From: Hemileia vastatrix
Lineage: Eukaryota; Basidiomycota; Pucciniomycetes; Pucciniales; Zaghouaniaceae
Reading direction: 5' to 3'
DNA length: 64,000 bases
Assembly (NCBI GenBank): GCA_030280995.1
Contig: JASXTE010000064.1
Coordinates: 62,001-126,000, forward strand
Below are positions 1 to 12,400 of the stretch, piece by piece. Under the pieces are notes generated by a model that saw only the letters and a program-made list of their open reading frames with translations, was not told the DNA's origin and did no database searches. Position numbers and translations under genes: made by a program. Within the stretch, counting starts at the first letter, position 1; the number at the start of each line of letters is the position of its first letter.

Positions 1-811
1 TTTCCTCTTCGTTCTTACTCGCTATTCACAGGACTATTCTTCGCTTGATTTACCTCGAATTGGAACAGTTGGCCTTTTATTTTGCTTTGTCTTGCCTTTG
101 TGTTCTCTCTCCATCAGCGATCGGTGATTCGAGGCTCTTTTCTTCCTTTGTTCTCTTTCTTGATGCCACTTACGATCTTCGTCCAAGTTACACTGAGCAA
201 GGAATTTGGTCCAACACTATTCCGTTGAAAACAGTAGTAATGTTGCAAAAGTTCTTGCAGTACTTCCTCTCTTCTTGTCGAATATTCTCAGTTGTTTCTT
301 TGCCTCTTGTTCCTTCCTCTTCACTCGGTCTTTCCGCTGTCCGACTTGCCAATGCACTAATAAACTAACTGGTCGAATTTACTTCTCTTCTTACTTATCT
401 TCTTGTCTTCTTGTCTTTTACTTTCTGACTTGAGTGATGGAAAGGACTCACCAAAAGGAAAAACAATGTCTTCAATGAGTGAAACAAGAAAAGACTTGCC
501 ATGAAAGTGGACTCCAACTTCCGGTGGACCTTTTATTTCCTCGCTTTTTCTTGCTCATTCCTTCACCCGGACTTGATTTGTCCTTCGATCTTCACTTGAC
601 TTTACGCTCACTCATGATGAGTGAAGGAGATACAAATTATTGACTGACCCAGTCATATCGTTTAAAGGTTTTCGATGAGTAACAAGAACTTTGACTAAAT
701 GTGTACTCGGGTCAAAATGAGATAGGTGAGGTTGTTCTTGCCATTTCAAGTAGACAAACATAATGAGCATCTGATTCAACTGATTCTTCAGATTGTCTTG
801 ACTCACAAGTC

Positions 812-851
812 GAATGGCCAAATGGTCAAATGGCCAAATGATCAAATGGTC
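812..851. repeat. 8-bp tandem repeat (AAATGGYC), 5 units
   Basis: Five consecutive 8-bp units read GAATGGCC, AAATGGTC, AAATGGCC, AAATGATC and AAATGGTC. The same unit type recurs as an independent array at 7342-7389. Confidence 0.9.
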
Positions 852-2346
852 CAATCTGGGCGTGGGAGTGGACAAGGGCCAGAGACCCCTTTGAGACTGC
901 CTGTGTCTATCGGTCTTTTCTTTTACCTGGTCACAAAAGCAAATTGCCTCGGAGCTAATTTGAGTGACCGATAAAAGGACCAAAGACACAGACAAATGAT
1001 GATGGCTCATTTCTATGCTGAGTTAGACAAGTATCATCTTTGGCTGAACTTGATCGTTCTCAAAAACTCCTTCTGCTGAAAAGAGGAAACATGATGACCG
1101 GATTCCCACGTTCGAAAGGAGAAAAGACCAATGATCTATTCCAAAATCCACTTGGTATCCATTTGCTTGACAGTGAGTATAACTTTACACTTAAGGAAAC
1201 ACTGTACTCGGATAGAATCTTGCCTGTACATTGTGAAGAGAAAAGATTTGTCACATACTCCATGTGATTTGTCCATTAGTCAGAGAGCAACATGAACTAG
1301 ATGAAAGGACTTAGCGATGAAACAACTTCATTGCTAAGCAGGTTCATGGACTGATGCAGATGCAGACCACACTAATGGCAAAGGCGATGTTCGATATGAC
1401 AATGTCCTCACTTTTCCTTCATCGTAACTGGTCCATTCGGCTGATCATCAAAGACTCAAATCATCCAAGGTATACATTTGCACTCAAACCCATCCATATA
1501 GTATACATAGAGATGAGTACAATCGATCAAGGTGAAATTCACCATGAACATTCGACCAATCGAATGATTCTTTTACACATGATTTTTTAACAACAGTTCC
1601 TTTTAAGATGCTCGATTAGCCAGTTGAAAAGATGTTGAATCTCAGTAACAATAAAGACATAACAATCCTTGGTAGTGAAGTGGTCCTTTAAAATCGGTTT
1701 TTGTAGTATTTTGTGGTGAGAAAGAAACATTGAATTATTTGCCAGATGCTTACGGAAGAAATTTGAGTTAATTCTTCCATCGAAATAGAATTACAGTCGA
1801 TCGACAGTTCTTTTCTCACTTTATCATGCGTTGATGAAGGAAAAAAAATTAAAGAAACGCACTATTTCATCACAGATTCTCCTAGAATGTTTCATTTAGA
1901 TCTTTTGAGAATAATCCGGAAACCCATTGATGCGGATGATTGGAACCTTCTTTGCCTGCTTTATTCAGGTGTTTTAGATAATTTACTCTTGAGGTTGTTT
2001 GTTCTTTCCCGATGAGAGGAAAGAACAAACATTTTCAAGTGTTTGCTGATATTTTGATCGCTTTGATCCCTCCTTTTTGATGCTGCCAATTGTGAAGCCT
2101 CATTGTCCCATATCATTTTCATCCTATGGCTGTTATTTAACACTGTTTCTGTCTTTTTTTGTTGTTGATATATTCTTTATTCTTCTTTGCTCTTTTCTAC
2201 AAGGTTGTTCACTGCAGACATAAAAGAGAAGGATAAAAATGTCACTCAAATGACAGGCGGAAGTGAAGTAGCATTGATGACGATGACAATGATGTTGATG
2301 TTTATGTTGATGATGCAAATGACATGTAGACACAACTTGGTTTCCC

Positions 2347-2376
2347 TCAGTTTTACTCAGTTTTACTCAGTTTTAC
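2347..2376. repeat. 10-bp tandem repeat (TCAGTTTTAC), 3 perfect units
   Basis: Three identical 10-bp units lie back to back. This is one of many 7-10 bp arrays in the window. Confidence 0.95.
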
Positions 2377-3602
2377 TGGTTACAGTCATCATATTTACAC
2401 CTTCAGTCTGGAAGATGCATGCAGGACGAACAGGGCAACTCGTGTCCGGTTTCATCGGCACACTTACACTGAAAATCAATGATTGCAAGTCGATCGGTGA
2501 ATGTGAATGTGCCTGATGATGTTCTTCCTTTGCTGAAGGTCTGTGTGAACATACGTAACTATGATTTGCTTGATCCGATTATCCAAAGTTAAGCAATACA
2601 GGCGAGTTGAATGGATGGTGAACGATCACTCTCATCTGTTTCTTGAATTGAATTATTGGATTGTATTGATTAACTTTGATTTGCTGCCGAGGAAACGGAT
2701 TTCAGGGAAAGAGGATTTCGATACTTTTCTTCCATCTGTGAGTGTGTTTCTTTCTTTCTTTGGTTCTTTGATTCTTTCTTTGCCCTTTGTTTCTCTGTTT
2801 CTTCCTTTCTCTGTCTTTCTGCCTCTTTGTCTCTGTGTCTTTGTGTCTTAGGTATCACCAGTAGTAACTTTTGCCCTTATTCAGTCTTTCTTCTTTTACT
2901 CTTTTGCCTGATTCTTTTGTACATCTTCTTCAAGTCTTAGCCCATGATGCAGACATCAAGGATAAAGGCATTTACGGCTGTTGCAAGGAGGTTGAGGCGA
3001 GACAGGCGATGCGGATGCTGAATAGAATTAACTTTGATGCATCGAGGATTTGCAATAGAAATGAATGTTGTTGATGCAACGAGACACCTTGACATGTGAA
3101 TGCCGTGTAAATGAACAAAGTGAGAGGCAAAGAAAGGTTGAGTGGGCAAGGATGTATTCTTCATCCCATTCGGACATCTTGGTCGATGCATTCAAGTAAA
3201 ATTGCTCAACATCAAATGATGGTCAACAGTTTCTCATCCTTTTATTCCTCGCTTCTTCCTTCCTTTCTTCTTCAATCTGTCTTTCTTTTTCCTTTTTATT
3301 TTCTTTCCTCTTTCCTCATTCTTTTTTCTTCTCTATTTTTCCCCTTTTCCTTTCTCCTTTACACTTGCTTGGATATTCTCCACCAGTTTGTCTGATGATG
3401 GACACGGTCAATCATGACTCAGCTATTACATGCGCGTGGTGTAATAGAACGAGCAAAGTTGTTTCATTTGTAAGTCTGGATACATCTTTGACGCGGATGA
3501 CCAACATTCAGCATTACAGTTAAACCAGTGTTGACGTGAACAAAGAAGCAATTATTCTTAGTTACACGTCAATGAAGGCCTAAACACAGCCTGTGGTGAT
3601 AG

Positions 3603-3634
3603 TTCTTTACTTCTTTACTTCTTTACTTCTTTAC
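3603..3634. repeat. 8-bp tandem repeat (TTCTTTAC), 4 perfect units
   Basis: Four identical 8-bp units are directly visible. Confidence 0.95.
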
Positions 3635-4130
3635 TTGGCTCTGTATGTTCTTTGTCTCTTCATCACATAGTTGATGATGTAACAAGTAATGATGAATTAA
3701 TACACGCAATGGGATGGCAATTGTGGCACAAACATTCAATAATTCCAGCAAATATAAAAAGACATTGAGTAAGTAGAACAAAATGATGAAGAAGATGTTT
3801 GTGCAATAATTTGACTGTGTTAACGAGTGACACTTGGACACATTTGACTAGACACCATCGGAGCGACCAACTTAACTGTCAACCAGGCCAGATGAATGGC
3901 ATCCAGGTTAATTGAGTAGTTTCATGAAAGGAAAAAAAAGAACAATTTACATTATAACAATACACGTTACATTGATGTTAATGATGATGGTCAAAATGCG
4001 GGAAAAATTGTTAATTGAGGGTAAAAATTGAAAGAAAATTGAACAGAAGGTGTAATTAGAATTCTTTTGAGTAAATTACAGTAAAAGCTTTTGTCAGATG
4101 AAAAATTCACTCAAAGAAAAACATGTACAG

Positions 4131-4136
4131 TTTAAT
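4131..4136 (-). terminator. Candidate poly(A) signal (ATTAAA) of the kekkon-like gene
   Basis: The minus strand reads ATTAAA about 80 nt after the stop codon at 4218-4216. It is the nearest common poly(A) hexamer variant I found downstream of the stop. A canonical AATAAA on the minus strand occurs only near 3241-3246, which would give a 3' UTR close to 1 kb. Either is possible. Confidence 0.3.
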
Positions 4137-4215
4137 CAAGAATTAAATATTAATCAGGTAAACAAGGTAAAGTGAACACAATGAAAATTTAAAAAGAAAA
4201 AGGAAAAAATAAAAA

Positions 4216-6443
4216 TTAACCAATTAATTTACCTGGCTTAGGTTTGTCGGTGACTGATTCTTTCTTTGAATTGACGAGTGGTGTACATGTTGATTTGTTG
4301 ATACTTGAACCGATGAAAGAGGCGGTTGATGAATTGGGGATCACAGGGACAACATTAGGATTTGATTTGATTAGCGAATTAACTAATGAAGCTGAGTAAG
4401 TTCGATGAAGTGAGCCATAAGGTACTGAATAATCATCATCGCTGCAAACAGAATCTCTTATGAGAGATGGACCATTACCACAACCTGGACCACTCGATTT
4501 TGCGATTGAGCCATAAGGTGATTCATTTATTCCTCGGCCTAAAACTTGATCCAATTGATGCTGTATTTGCTGTTGTTGCACTTGTAGCTGTTTCATACGC
4601 AATAAATGATTTGCTGAGGTTGCAATTGGTGATGCCAAGGGTAAATTAAGATTCTGCTGCTGTGTCTGGTGTAGGAGGAGAGATGATGACGATGAGGAAG
4701 AATTAACACTTGGCTGATTGGCAGATGAAATTGCACTCGAGCAGAAAGGTTGATTGACTGCCATAGAATTGATAGAAGTGTCAGTTGTTTCCAATGCTCC
4801 AAAGCCAGGATAGTTTAAAGAATAACCAATGTGAGAATGACCATGTGGATAACTTCGATCGTTGCATCGTCGATTGTACCTGCCAATTGTGCCATAAGAT
4901 GGGATATAAGTTGAATTATTGATACTATTTTGCCCGTTAAAAGAATTATAATTAGCATAAAGTGGATTGAATTCATGTCCACAACCGGTCACAGAATGCA
5001 TTAAACGACTTCGTCCATGTAATGATTCATAAATGGTTGATGTCGAAGCTAAATTAGACCTGGCTAAGGCATCTTGAATAACCAAAGCTTTGACAGTCGG
5101 CCTTTTAGAATAAATTTGTTCATCTTCAATTTCTTCTTCATCAATATTTAAACCTTCCAGACCAAATTTATTTTCAATTGTTTCACTAACATATGATCCT
5201 GATCTTGTGGCAACAATGGTAGTCGATGCTATCGATGATGAACTTGAACTCGATGTACAATGAGCATTGGATGGATGAAGTTTCCTTTGTCGTACAAAAT
5301 CTCCATTATTGGTTGTTGATAAATTTTTAGAATTTACATTACGATCAGCAACACTTGATTGTTCGTTAGAACTTGAACTCGATGTACCTGTGTTAGAACC
5401 AAAACCACTTGAATCAGTTGTTCCAATTGAGTCAGCTGGGTTAACAGTGATTCTTAAAATATCATGGCTACCGTTAACATCATCTGAGTCAGAAGCTGAA
5501 AATTGACCATTTGACCAATTGCATTTCTTCATACTGTTTGCTATGGTTGAAGGATCACTTGGTACATTTTTCATGTAATTTAACGAGTCAATCTGATGTC
5601 CATCCACGCAGTCGTTTTTTACCATCAAATAAGATGTTGGTAGAGTCGTTTACACCTAATTTATCAATGGCCGTTGATGACTTCAAGTGTACATTTGCAA
5701 CGTTAGCGGTTTGTACATTGCACTTCTTATTCACATCAAGTATTAATGTTGACGTTGACCCAGGTGCATCAATAGAATTTGAATTACTAGAAGGATCAAT
5801 AGCAAGTTGTAAATTTGTTGCTGGTGCAGTTAAACCAGTTGGTATTATTGATCCGGTGATTGCATTATGTTCTTGTTCAATGCTGGTACACTCTGACTTG
5901 CCGGCTGATTGTGAAGTTGGATCAAGGTTTATGCATCGACCAACATAAGGACCATTTGTATGTAAGAATCTATTGAAAAAATTGAATGATGAGTTATGAC
6001 TGGAGTTATGATTGGCAAGGCCATTGACATTGGGACTGTAAGTGATTGTTGTGCCGCCATTTGCATCGGTTGAAACAGTAGTGTAACCAGTAACAGTCGA
6101 TCTTGAATCTACTTGACCACCTGGTCCATTTGGTGGATCATTAGATGGATTTAAATTGTCATTTGGTCTACTCATAAAGTTAAATCGATTTGCATCTTTA
6201 TACTTGAAAACCATTAGCATGACCAGTAAAAATATGACTAAAAGAACAATCAGTAGACCAAATATTATGCCTGCCAATGTTTCACCAGAATAATTGAACA
6301 GGTAGTGAGTCAATTTAAAATCACCATTGATCATGGACCCAAAGCCATTTGCAAATTTATCTTTGACATGTTTTTTAAGAACAACATCTAGAGTAACATT
6401 TTTGGTGACGGAACCCGCTTTGTTAGACACTTTGCACTGGTAC
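4216..6443 (-). CDS. Kekkon-like gene exon 5: Ig end, membrane helix, cytoplasmic tail
   Basis: The acceptor AAACAG at 6445-6444 joins in phase to exon 4, rebuilding the Ig C-terminus as DTGRYQCKVSNKAG. The membrane helix follows (AGIIFGLLIVLLVIFLLVML, about 6280-6215), then basic FKYK. The tail of about 660 residues is rich in Ser, Asn and Gln (a QLQVQQQQIQHQLDQ segment near 4560-4600) and has three copies of a YG-S/T-I/L motif. The reading frame changes at the A6 run (plus-strand T6, 5615-5620). The first frame stops at 5588 and the second runs open to the TAA at 4218-4216. A 61-nt GTAAAC...CAG intron covering the break would also restore the frame, but it has no polypyrimidine tract, so I prefer a one-base indel. 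Confidence 0.92.
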
Positions 6444-9400
6444 CTGTTTGGTTTGAAAGAGAAGATAAAGATACATCAGATAAATCATTGACTCGGTCAG
6501 CATTGGTGAGTTTTTTTTCATCTTCCAATGAATAGTGATTGATTTGCATGCATATGATGAATTGATGATAAGAGGGTTCACAAAAGTTCTCACTCAAGTA
6601 AAGGGAGAAAATTTTTTTACGATTTTTTTCTCTGCCAGTTGAAAGTTATTTGCTACAACGATGAAGGGAAAAATGTAAAAGATGAAAGAAGAACCAAAAG
6701 AACTAAAAGAACAGAAAGAACAAAAAGTACACCGTTTGCAGGGTAAAACCTCGGCAACACTTATATGGCAAGTGAAAAAGTCTTTCACAAACCAAAGAAG
6801 AAGGAAAAAACGACAAAGCGGATGGAAAAAAACTGAAAGATCCAATCCAACATCTTAAGAGGACACAAAGAGCAGAATAAAAAGTGGCTAAATCGACAGC
6901 CAAAGCAATTTTTCCTGTTAAACAAGAACAAAGAACAAGTAAGTGTATCAGTAACATTCTGTACAACTTTTGATGTTCTGGTGGTTCTTTGGTGTTGTGA
7001 AAGAACATGGCGAACTTTGTAAAAAATTGCTGAGGATTAATTTTAATTCAGGATCAAACAAGGATTGATGCTGGGTGATTTAAAACTTCACATTGGATTG
7101 CAGTGGAGTTTTTCACTCTTTTTTTTTCATTCTACACAACAGTGAATAGCATGAGCAGACTTTAAAAAGTTTACAGTGTGAACAGTTTTCTCTTCATTCT
7201 CAATCGCTTTTGTGTATGTGTGTTTGCACTTGCAAAATGAAAAAGCGAGAAACAAAAGACGCCGAGCGAGATGAGTCGATTGAACCAGAACAAAGTAGAA
7301 CAGAGTAAAGACGGGCACAGGTACAAATCCACAACAAGGACAAATGTACAAATGGACAAATGGACAGATGGGCAAATGGACAAATGGAAAGGGTAAGTAG
7401 AGTAAAAAATTGCAATCTGACGAAATATCCGCAAACAAGAAACCTGATGTATTAAAGTTGCAAAGAGTCCACAACAAGGAGTCACATTACACGTGATGTA
7501 AATTGCTTCGAGTTGACTCGTGTACTGTGTACACTGTGTGTACATTGTGTACTTCGACACTTGGGGGTCGGATTCTCTCGTCAGCCATCAGTTCAGGGCA
7601 ATTTGGGTGGCCAGAACAAAGAAAAGACTGTTTACATCGAATTATCCTTTGAACAGTCTTCTCTTCACTCAGTGAAAGACGAATTTTTCATCCAGTTATT
7701 CATGCATTCATGTGTAAATTCTCTTTCTTTTTCATCCTTGATTTTTAACTCTTTTTTTTCTTCCTTTTCTGTTTGTACTTACTTAGAATAATAACTAATT
7801 TGCACTTTAATTTACGCTCATGTACACTGGGGAATTTGAGTTTCGCTAGAACATTGAATCAAATGAACCTCACACTCTTTCTTTTTCATTTGGTTCTTCC
7901 GTACCTTTCGGTAATTGTCTAAATCTCTCATTTTTTCTCTTGTTAAACTTGTACCATTTTCCCAAGTTACACTTGATACGCACTTTTTTTCCTTTCTTCT
8001 TCTTCTGCCTTTCAATTTTTTACACTGTTTTGGTTTATTCTTTCTTTTTTTCTCTTTTTCTTTTTCTCTTTTCCTTTTCCTTTTTCTCCTCATTTGTTAG
8101 CGAGTTGAATGGCCTCCAGTGAATCATTTATTCTTCATCATTGGCACTCGTTGACTGATCGAAATTGCAATTCGCTTTTCTACTTTTTCCCACTCAAATC
8201 CACTTAAACTTCTTTTTTTTTCATCAAAGTGCAGGAAAATAAAAGAATACAAAAAAATACAACTCGAGAAAAATCATTGTGTACTAACTCCTTGTTATTG
8301 AAAAAAGGTTCAAGTTGAAACGTTGAGAGAAATTACTCATCATTTCTTACTGGCTAAATATTGCACTCAGTCAAGTAGTCACTAATGAACAGAACGATTG
8401 AACAGGAACTTACATTCACCCTTGTTAAATTCAGAACATTTACAACATTGCAAGAATAAAACTTTAAACTCTTTTTCATTTTTTCTTTTCTTTTCATTTT
8501 TCCTTTTTTTCCTTTTATGTTCATTGATAAAGACTTTTCAACCACTTGGCTTTTTGTTCCCGGAAACAAGGAAGAAACAGTCCAATATGTCTAAATTGAG
8601 TTCGCACACTGAAGCAAATTTGTAGATTCGCAAAGAACTCGATGATCAAAATGTTGCACAGTACGTTTGACCGTCCAAGTGTTTGTCTGTCTGTGGCAAT
8701 CATCATGATTGTTGGTGATGACTTTCTTTCGCTTTTGTGTGTCAAGTGAAGGCTGAACATTGGCGTCAGAATGATGTGACGCCTTGTGCTGTGGATCCTT
8801 TTTGCTTGGCTGGTGAACTCGGCTTTTCTCTTCTTTCTCTTGACAACTTGTCGACCCGATGAAAGAGCAAGTCAATGAATCGGCTCTTCGGGCAATTTGG
8901 TTCTCTTTTTTTCTCGGGTATTTTTTCACCCTCATCTGGTTGACAGTTCAGGCTGATTTGAAGAAACATTGTGTCTGTCTGCTCGAATACTTTGTCCTTT
9001 CTCTCGTTCTTCTCGTTCTTCTCGTTCTTCTTGTACTGTCCTTGCTAGTTACTGGTAAACGTCATCCACCATTTGACCAGTCGAATAAACGTTAATGTTC
9101 GTGCAGTTGACATTAGTTTGACTTTGGGTCACTTTACCCATTTCACCTTTTATAGTAAAAGTTAGTTCATTGTTTCTGAACTTGTTTGCCTCTTGTAACA
9201 AGAGAGAATAAAGGGAAAAAAAGGAAAATAAATGAAGTAAAGAAAGTTCTTTGCTTCTTTTCTTCTTTGCTTCTTTGCTCTTTTACTCCTTTTCAGACTG
9301 TTTCCTGACTCTTTCATTGGTCCCGAGGATGAGTCAGTTCACTTTGTTGAGTTTGTTGCTTTTCTGGCCGACGAAACAACTGACACGAGTGCAATGAAGT

Positions 9401-12400
9401 CGAGTGTGAGTGTGAGTGTAAGTGTGAGTCGACCCTGACCACTTTGACTTTGATCACAGGAAAAAGCGGCCAAAGAGCAAAGGCTGTACAATGAGGCTGT
9501 ACATCATTAGGAAAGTAAGTGAAAGGCTGAAAGTAACCTTGTCCTCATGGTTTTCCCTTCTCTTGGGCAGTTTCAGCAGAAACGTGCAGTACTTTAACAC
9601 GTCCACATGTGTTCTATTTGTTCACTTGTAAGTCACAATGAGAAAAGTGAACATATAAACTTACATAAGTCGCACTGGTAGAACAATCAAAGGGCAAAAA
9701 GAGCAAAAGAACCAAAAGAAGCAAAAGAAGTAAAAGAGAAGAAAGGAAGAAAAAGAAAGAAAAAATCTAACAAATGGAGGAGCCAAAGAGAAGAACACAC
9801 TTTCCTCAAAGCGAATGAACTGTGTACTGTGTTGCCCTTACAGTCAAAGTATAATGGATGGACTCACAGTCATCTGAATAAGTAAATTTATTGGCCATGC
9901 AGAGAGTCAAGAGAAAAAGAGAGAGAAAGAGAGTCAAGAGAGAATCAGAAAGAACTGGATAGGTGCAAGTAAAAGTCATAGTGAAAGAAGTAAAAGTCGA
10001 TGTTGAAGTAAAAGTAAAAGTAAAGTTATAAGCATACAGCATACAGCATAAAAGTTATAAGCAGCATCGAGTGAAACAAATTCTCTTTGGCTGGATACAA
10101 CATCCAACCATCCGACCATTCACCGTGCAACATTCGCCATACAACTGGAAATGAGATTGCAATCAATCGGATGATCGCATGCTCACTTGGCTGAACACAA
10201 ATGGAACAAATGCAACTGCAAAGAGCATAAGGTGTCACTGATACATCGGTACATTGCACCAATAGATGATTTGGTTTTGGAGTGTCACTGATGCACTTTT
10301 TGTGCCGCATGAGTGACACTTGGTTTGTTTGATTGAGACAGGCAGAGAGAGAGAGAAGGGAAAAAGGAGAAGAGAAGAGGAAGAAAAAAAGAATCAGCTG
10401 GGCGAGTGTCGATAAATCTACAACAGTTGAAAATTCAGCCAGAGTAGAAACATTCAAAAATAGTGAAAAACAGTCGACGGTTCCTCAGCTTAAAATTCAG
10501 ACCAAACGGCCATTCGCAATCGCCAGTTCTATCACCATACACAATCTTTCGTAGTCATGACTCTGCTCAATTTCCATGTTCAGTCGTGTTATGCGTGTGA
10601 AATTCACAAATATTATGTCGTTTCTCTGGTCTCTTCACCTCTGGTCCATCCATGAGAAATCTCTCTTTGTTCAAAGTGCGTGTTTTTTGAGGTGAGGAGT
10701 TGGCGGAGTTGAGGAGTTGAACATCGTGTCTTCGTGATTATTCTTCCTGCCGATGGATTCACATCAATCACATCATTCTTACTGTTCACATCTTTCACTC
10801 GATACCCTTTTAACCCATTTTGTCCAAATGTTAAACAGGAAGACCAAATTGGAGTCAAATTTTACCTTTTACTTGTCACGTCAGTTGGACTGACATACAA
10901 AGAGCATTATTTTCTTCTTCATCTCATCTCATTTCACTTGCCACTGTCAACTGGTGATGCACCTACTCAAGAAATATTTTTTTTGACTGTTCATACAACT
11001 TGTGAACTGTTGTTCTAAGAGTGTTGTTTTTCCCTCGAATTTATGGATAGGGAAGAAACGAAACAGGCCTTCATGCAATGAGGCCAGTGACATGAGATTG
11101 TAAAGAATAAATAGGGGAGAAAAAAATAAAGTGTAGGAACATGCGAATGAATGATCTAGACAGCTTGGATCACGTTGATCGGTGTACCAAGTGACAGAAC
11201 TTTCGTCTCACGCTTACACCTTCGAATTTAGGACATGTAATTTCCGTTTCCACTGATGCAGGGTGAGATGAGAAGTGACTGACGGTGTAGAGGGTGAACA
11301 CACTCAACCAACTCACAACCAACTCAACAAACTCAACACATTGAACGTATCGAGCGAATTGAACACATACAACAACACATAGAACACCCACACGCAAACA
11401 TAAACACCAAAATGAGTCAACGACTAGTGAGGTGCAAACAGATCACTTGGCAGGCAATTAAACAGTCCAGTCAAGCTGTTGGACGGAAGAGGTGAGATGG
11501 TCATGCACTCCAAAGGATGTACCATTAGAAATGGGAGATTCAACTAAGAAGTCCAAGGTAAAGAAGAAGAAAAAGAAAAAAACTGGACTTCAACATCACA
11601 AATTACACTTCACACCTCAGCTTGTTGGAAAAATCCGACTTACGTCGGTCTTTCCATCTGCTTCATCATGGTGCACCTTAGGTGAAGGCCAGCTTCACTG
11701 CCTCACATCTACACCGGGTAAAGAGGAAAGTCAAAGTAAACTTTCTTCTTTGGAAGTCACTTGGCCAATTCCACAGGAAATGGAGGGTAAAGAGGCAATA
11801 AAAGAAAGACCCGGCCAAATGCAATGGTAACTGTATGAGCAAATGTCATCTCACTCAGGGAAAGATGAAAGAAGGAAAAGTTTAGTGACAAATATTTCCT
11901 TACCTGCCAGTGTCTTTGGGAAGTGTGTTGATGATGACCAATTTGGACAATTTTTCATTGGCCCCTTTAATTTGTTCCTTTATGAGATACATTTGACGTC
12001 CAAAGGACATTAAGGACATGTTGCTAATGATTTGACCATTTCGATACCAGTTTATGTTGGCCAAGGGAACCGATTCAGCTGCACACTCGAGTGTTCCGTC
12101 TTCGCCTGATTTTGGTTTAATTTTCATTTTCATTTGACCCGAGATTGGAACGAGCACAGAAAAATTGTTCAATCATCCAACCATCCAACCATCATCAGGT
12201 GCCAAATGGTGTGATTCGTCCAAATGAATGTCATAGGAAAAAAGAGAGAAGTAAAAATGAATCAATTGATCGGTTAGACTCGTCAGCAGAAAGAATCTCC
12301 TACTCAGATGAGTATAAAATGTGAAAATCTTCCAAATCGACCGGAAAGTGCAAAAGATTTGTGTCATTTCATGCAAGTAAAGGAAAAAGACAAAAGACAA

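Larger units (their letters stand above)
1..4215. other. Intergenic region downstream of the kekkon-like gene
   Basis: No gene is supported here. The open frames are short, mostly low-complexity (pyrimidine tracts near 2740-2850 and 3230-3365) and lack domain or splice support. The stretch contains small tandem repeats (812-851, 2347-2376, 3603-3634). A 49-codon minus-strand frame at 2403-2552 has an EGF-like cysteine pattern and is discussed as a weak finding. The last few hundred bases before 4216 are the likely 3' UTR of the minus-strand receptor gene. Confidence 0.6.

Noticed and set aside
1040..1160. Possible exon ending at a GTGAGTATAAC donor
   Set aside because: No matching acceptor, start context or partner exon was found; a good donor alone is common by chance.
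5511..5948. 145-codon plus-strand frame
   Set aside because: It is exactly antisense to kekkon exon 5, whose coding nature is supported by Ig, membrane helix and phase; the frame is a shadow.
10026..10457. 143-codon minus-strand frame rich in Leu/Phe/Ser
   Set aside because: Composition reflects pyrimidine-rich intronic DNA; no domain or splice support inside kekkon intron 4.
11900..12172. Ig exon extended upstream to the TTG at 12172
   Set aside because: That extension has no acceptor and a TGA directly before it; the in-phase acceptor at 12107-12106 gives a proper Ig strand on joining to exon 3.
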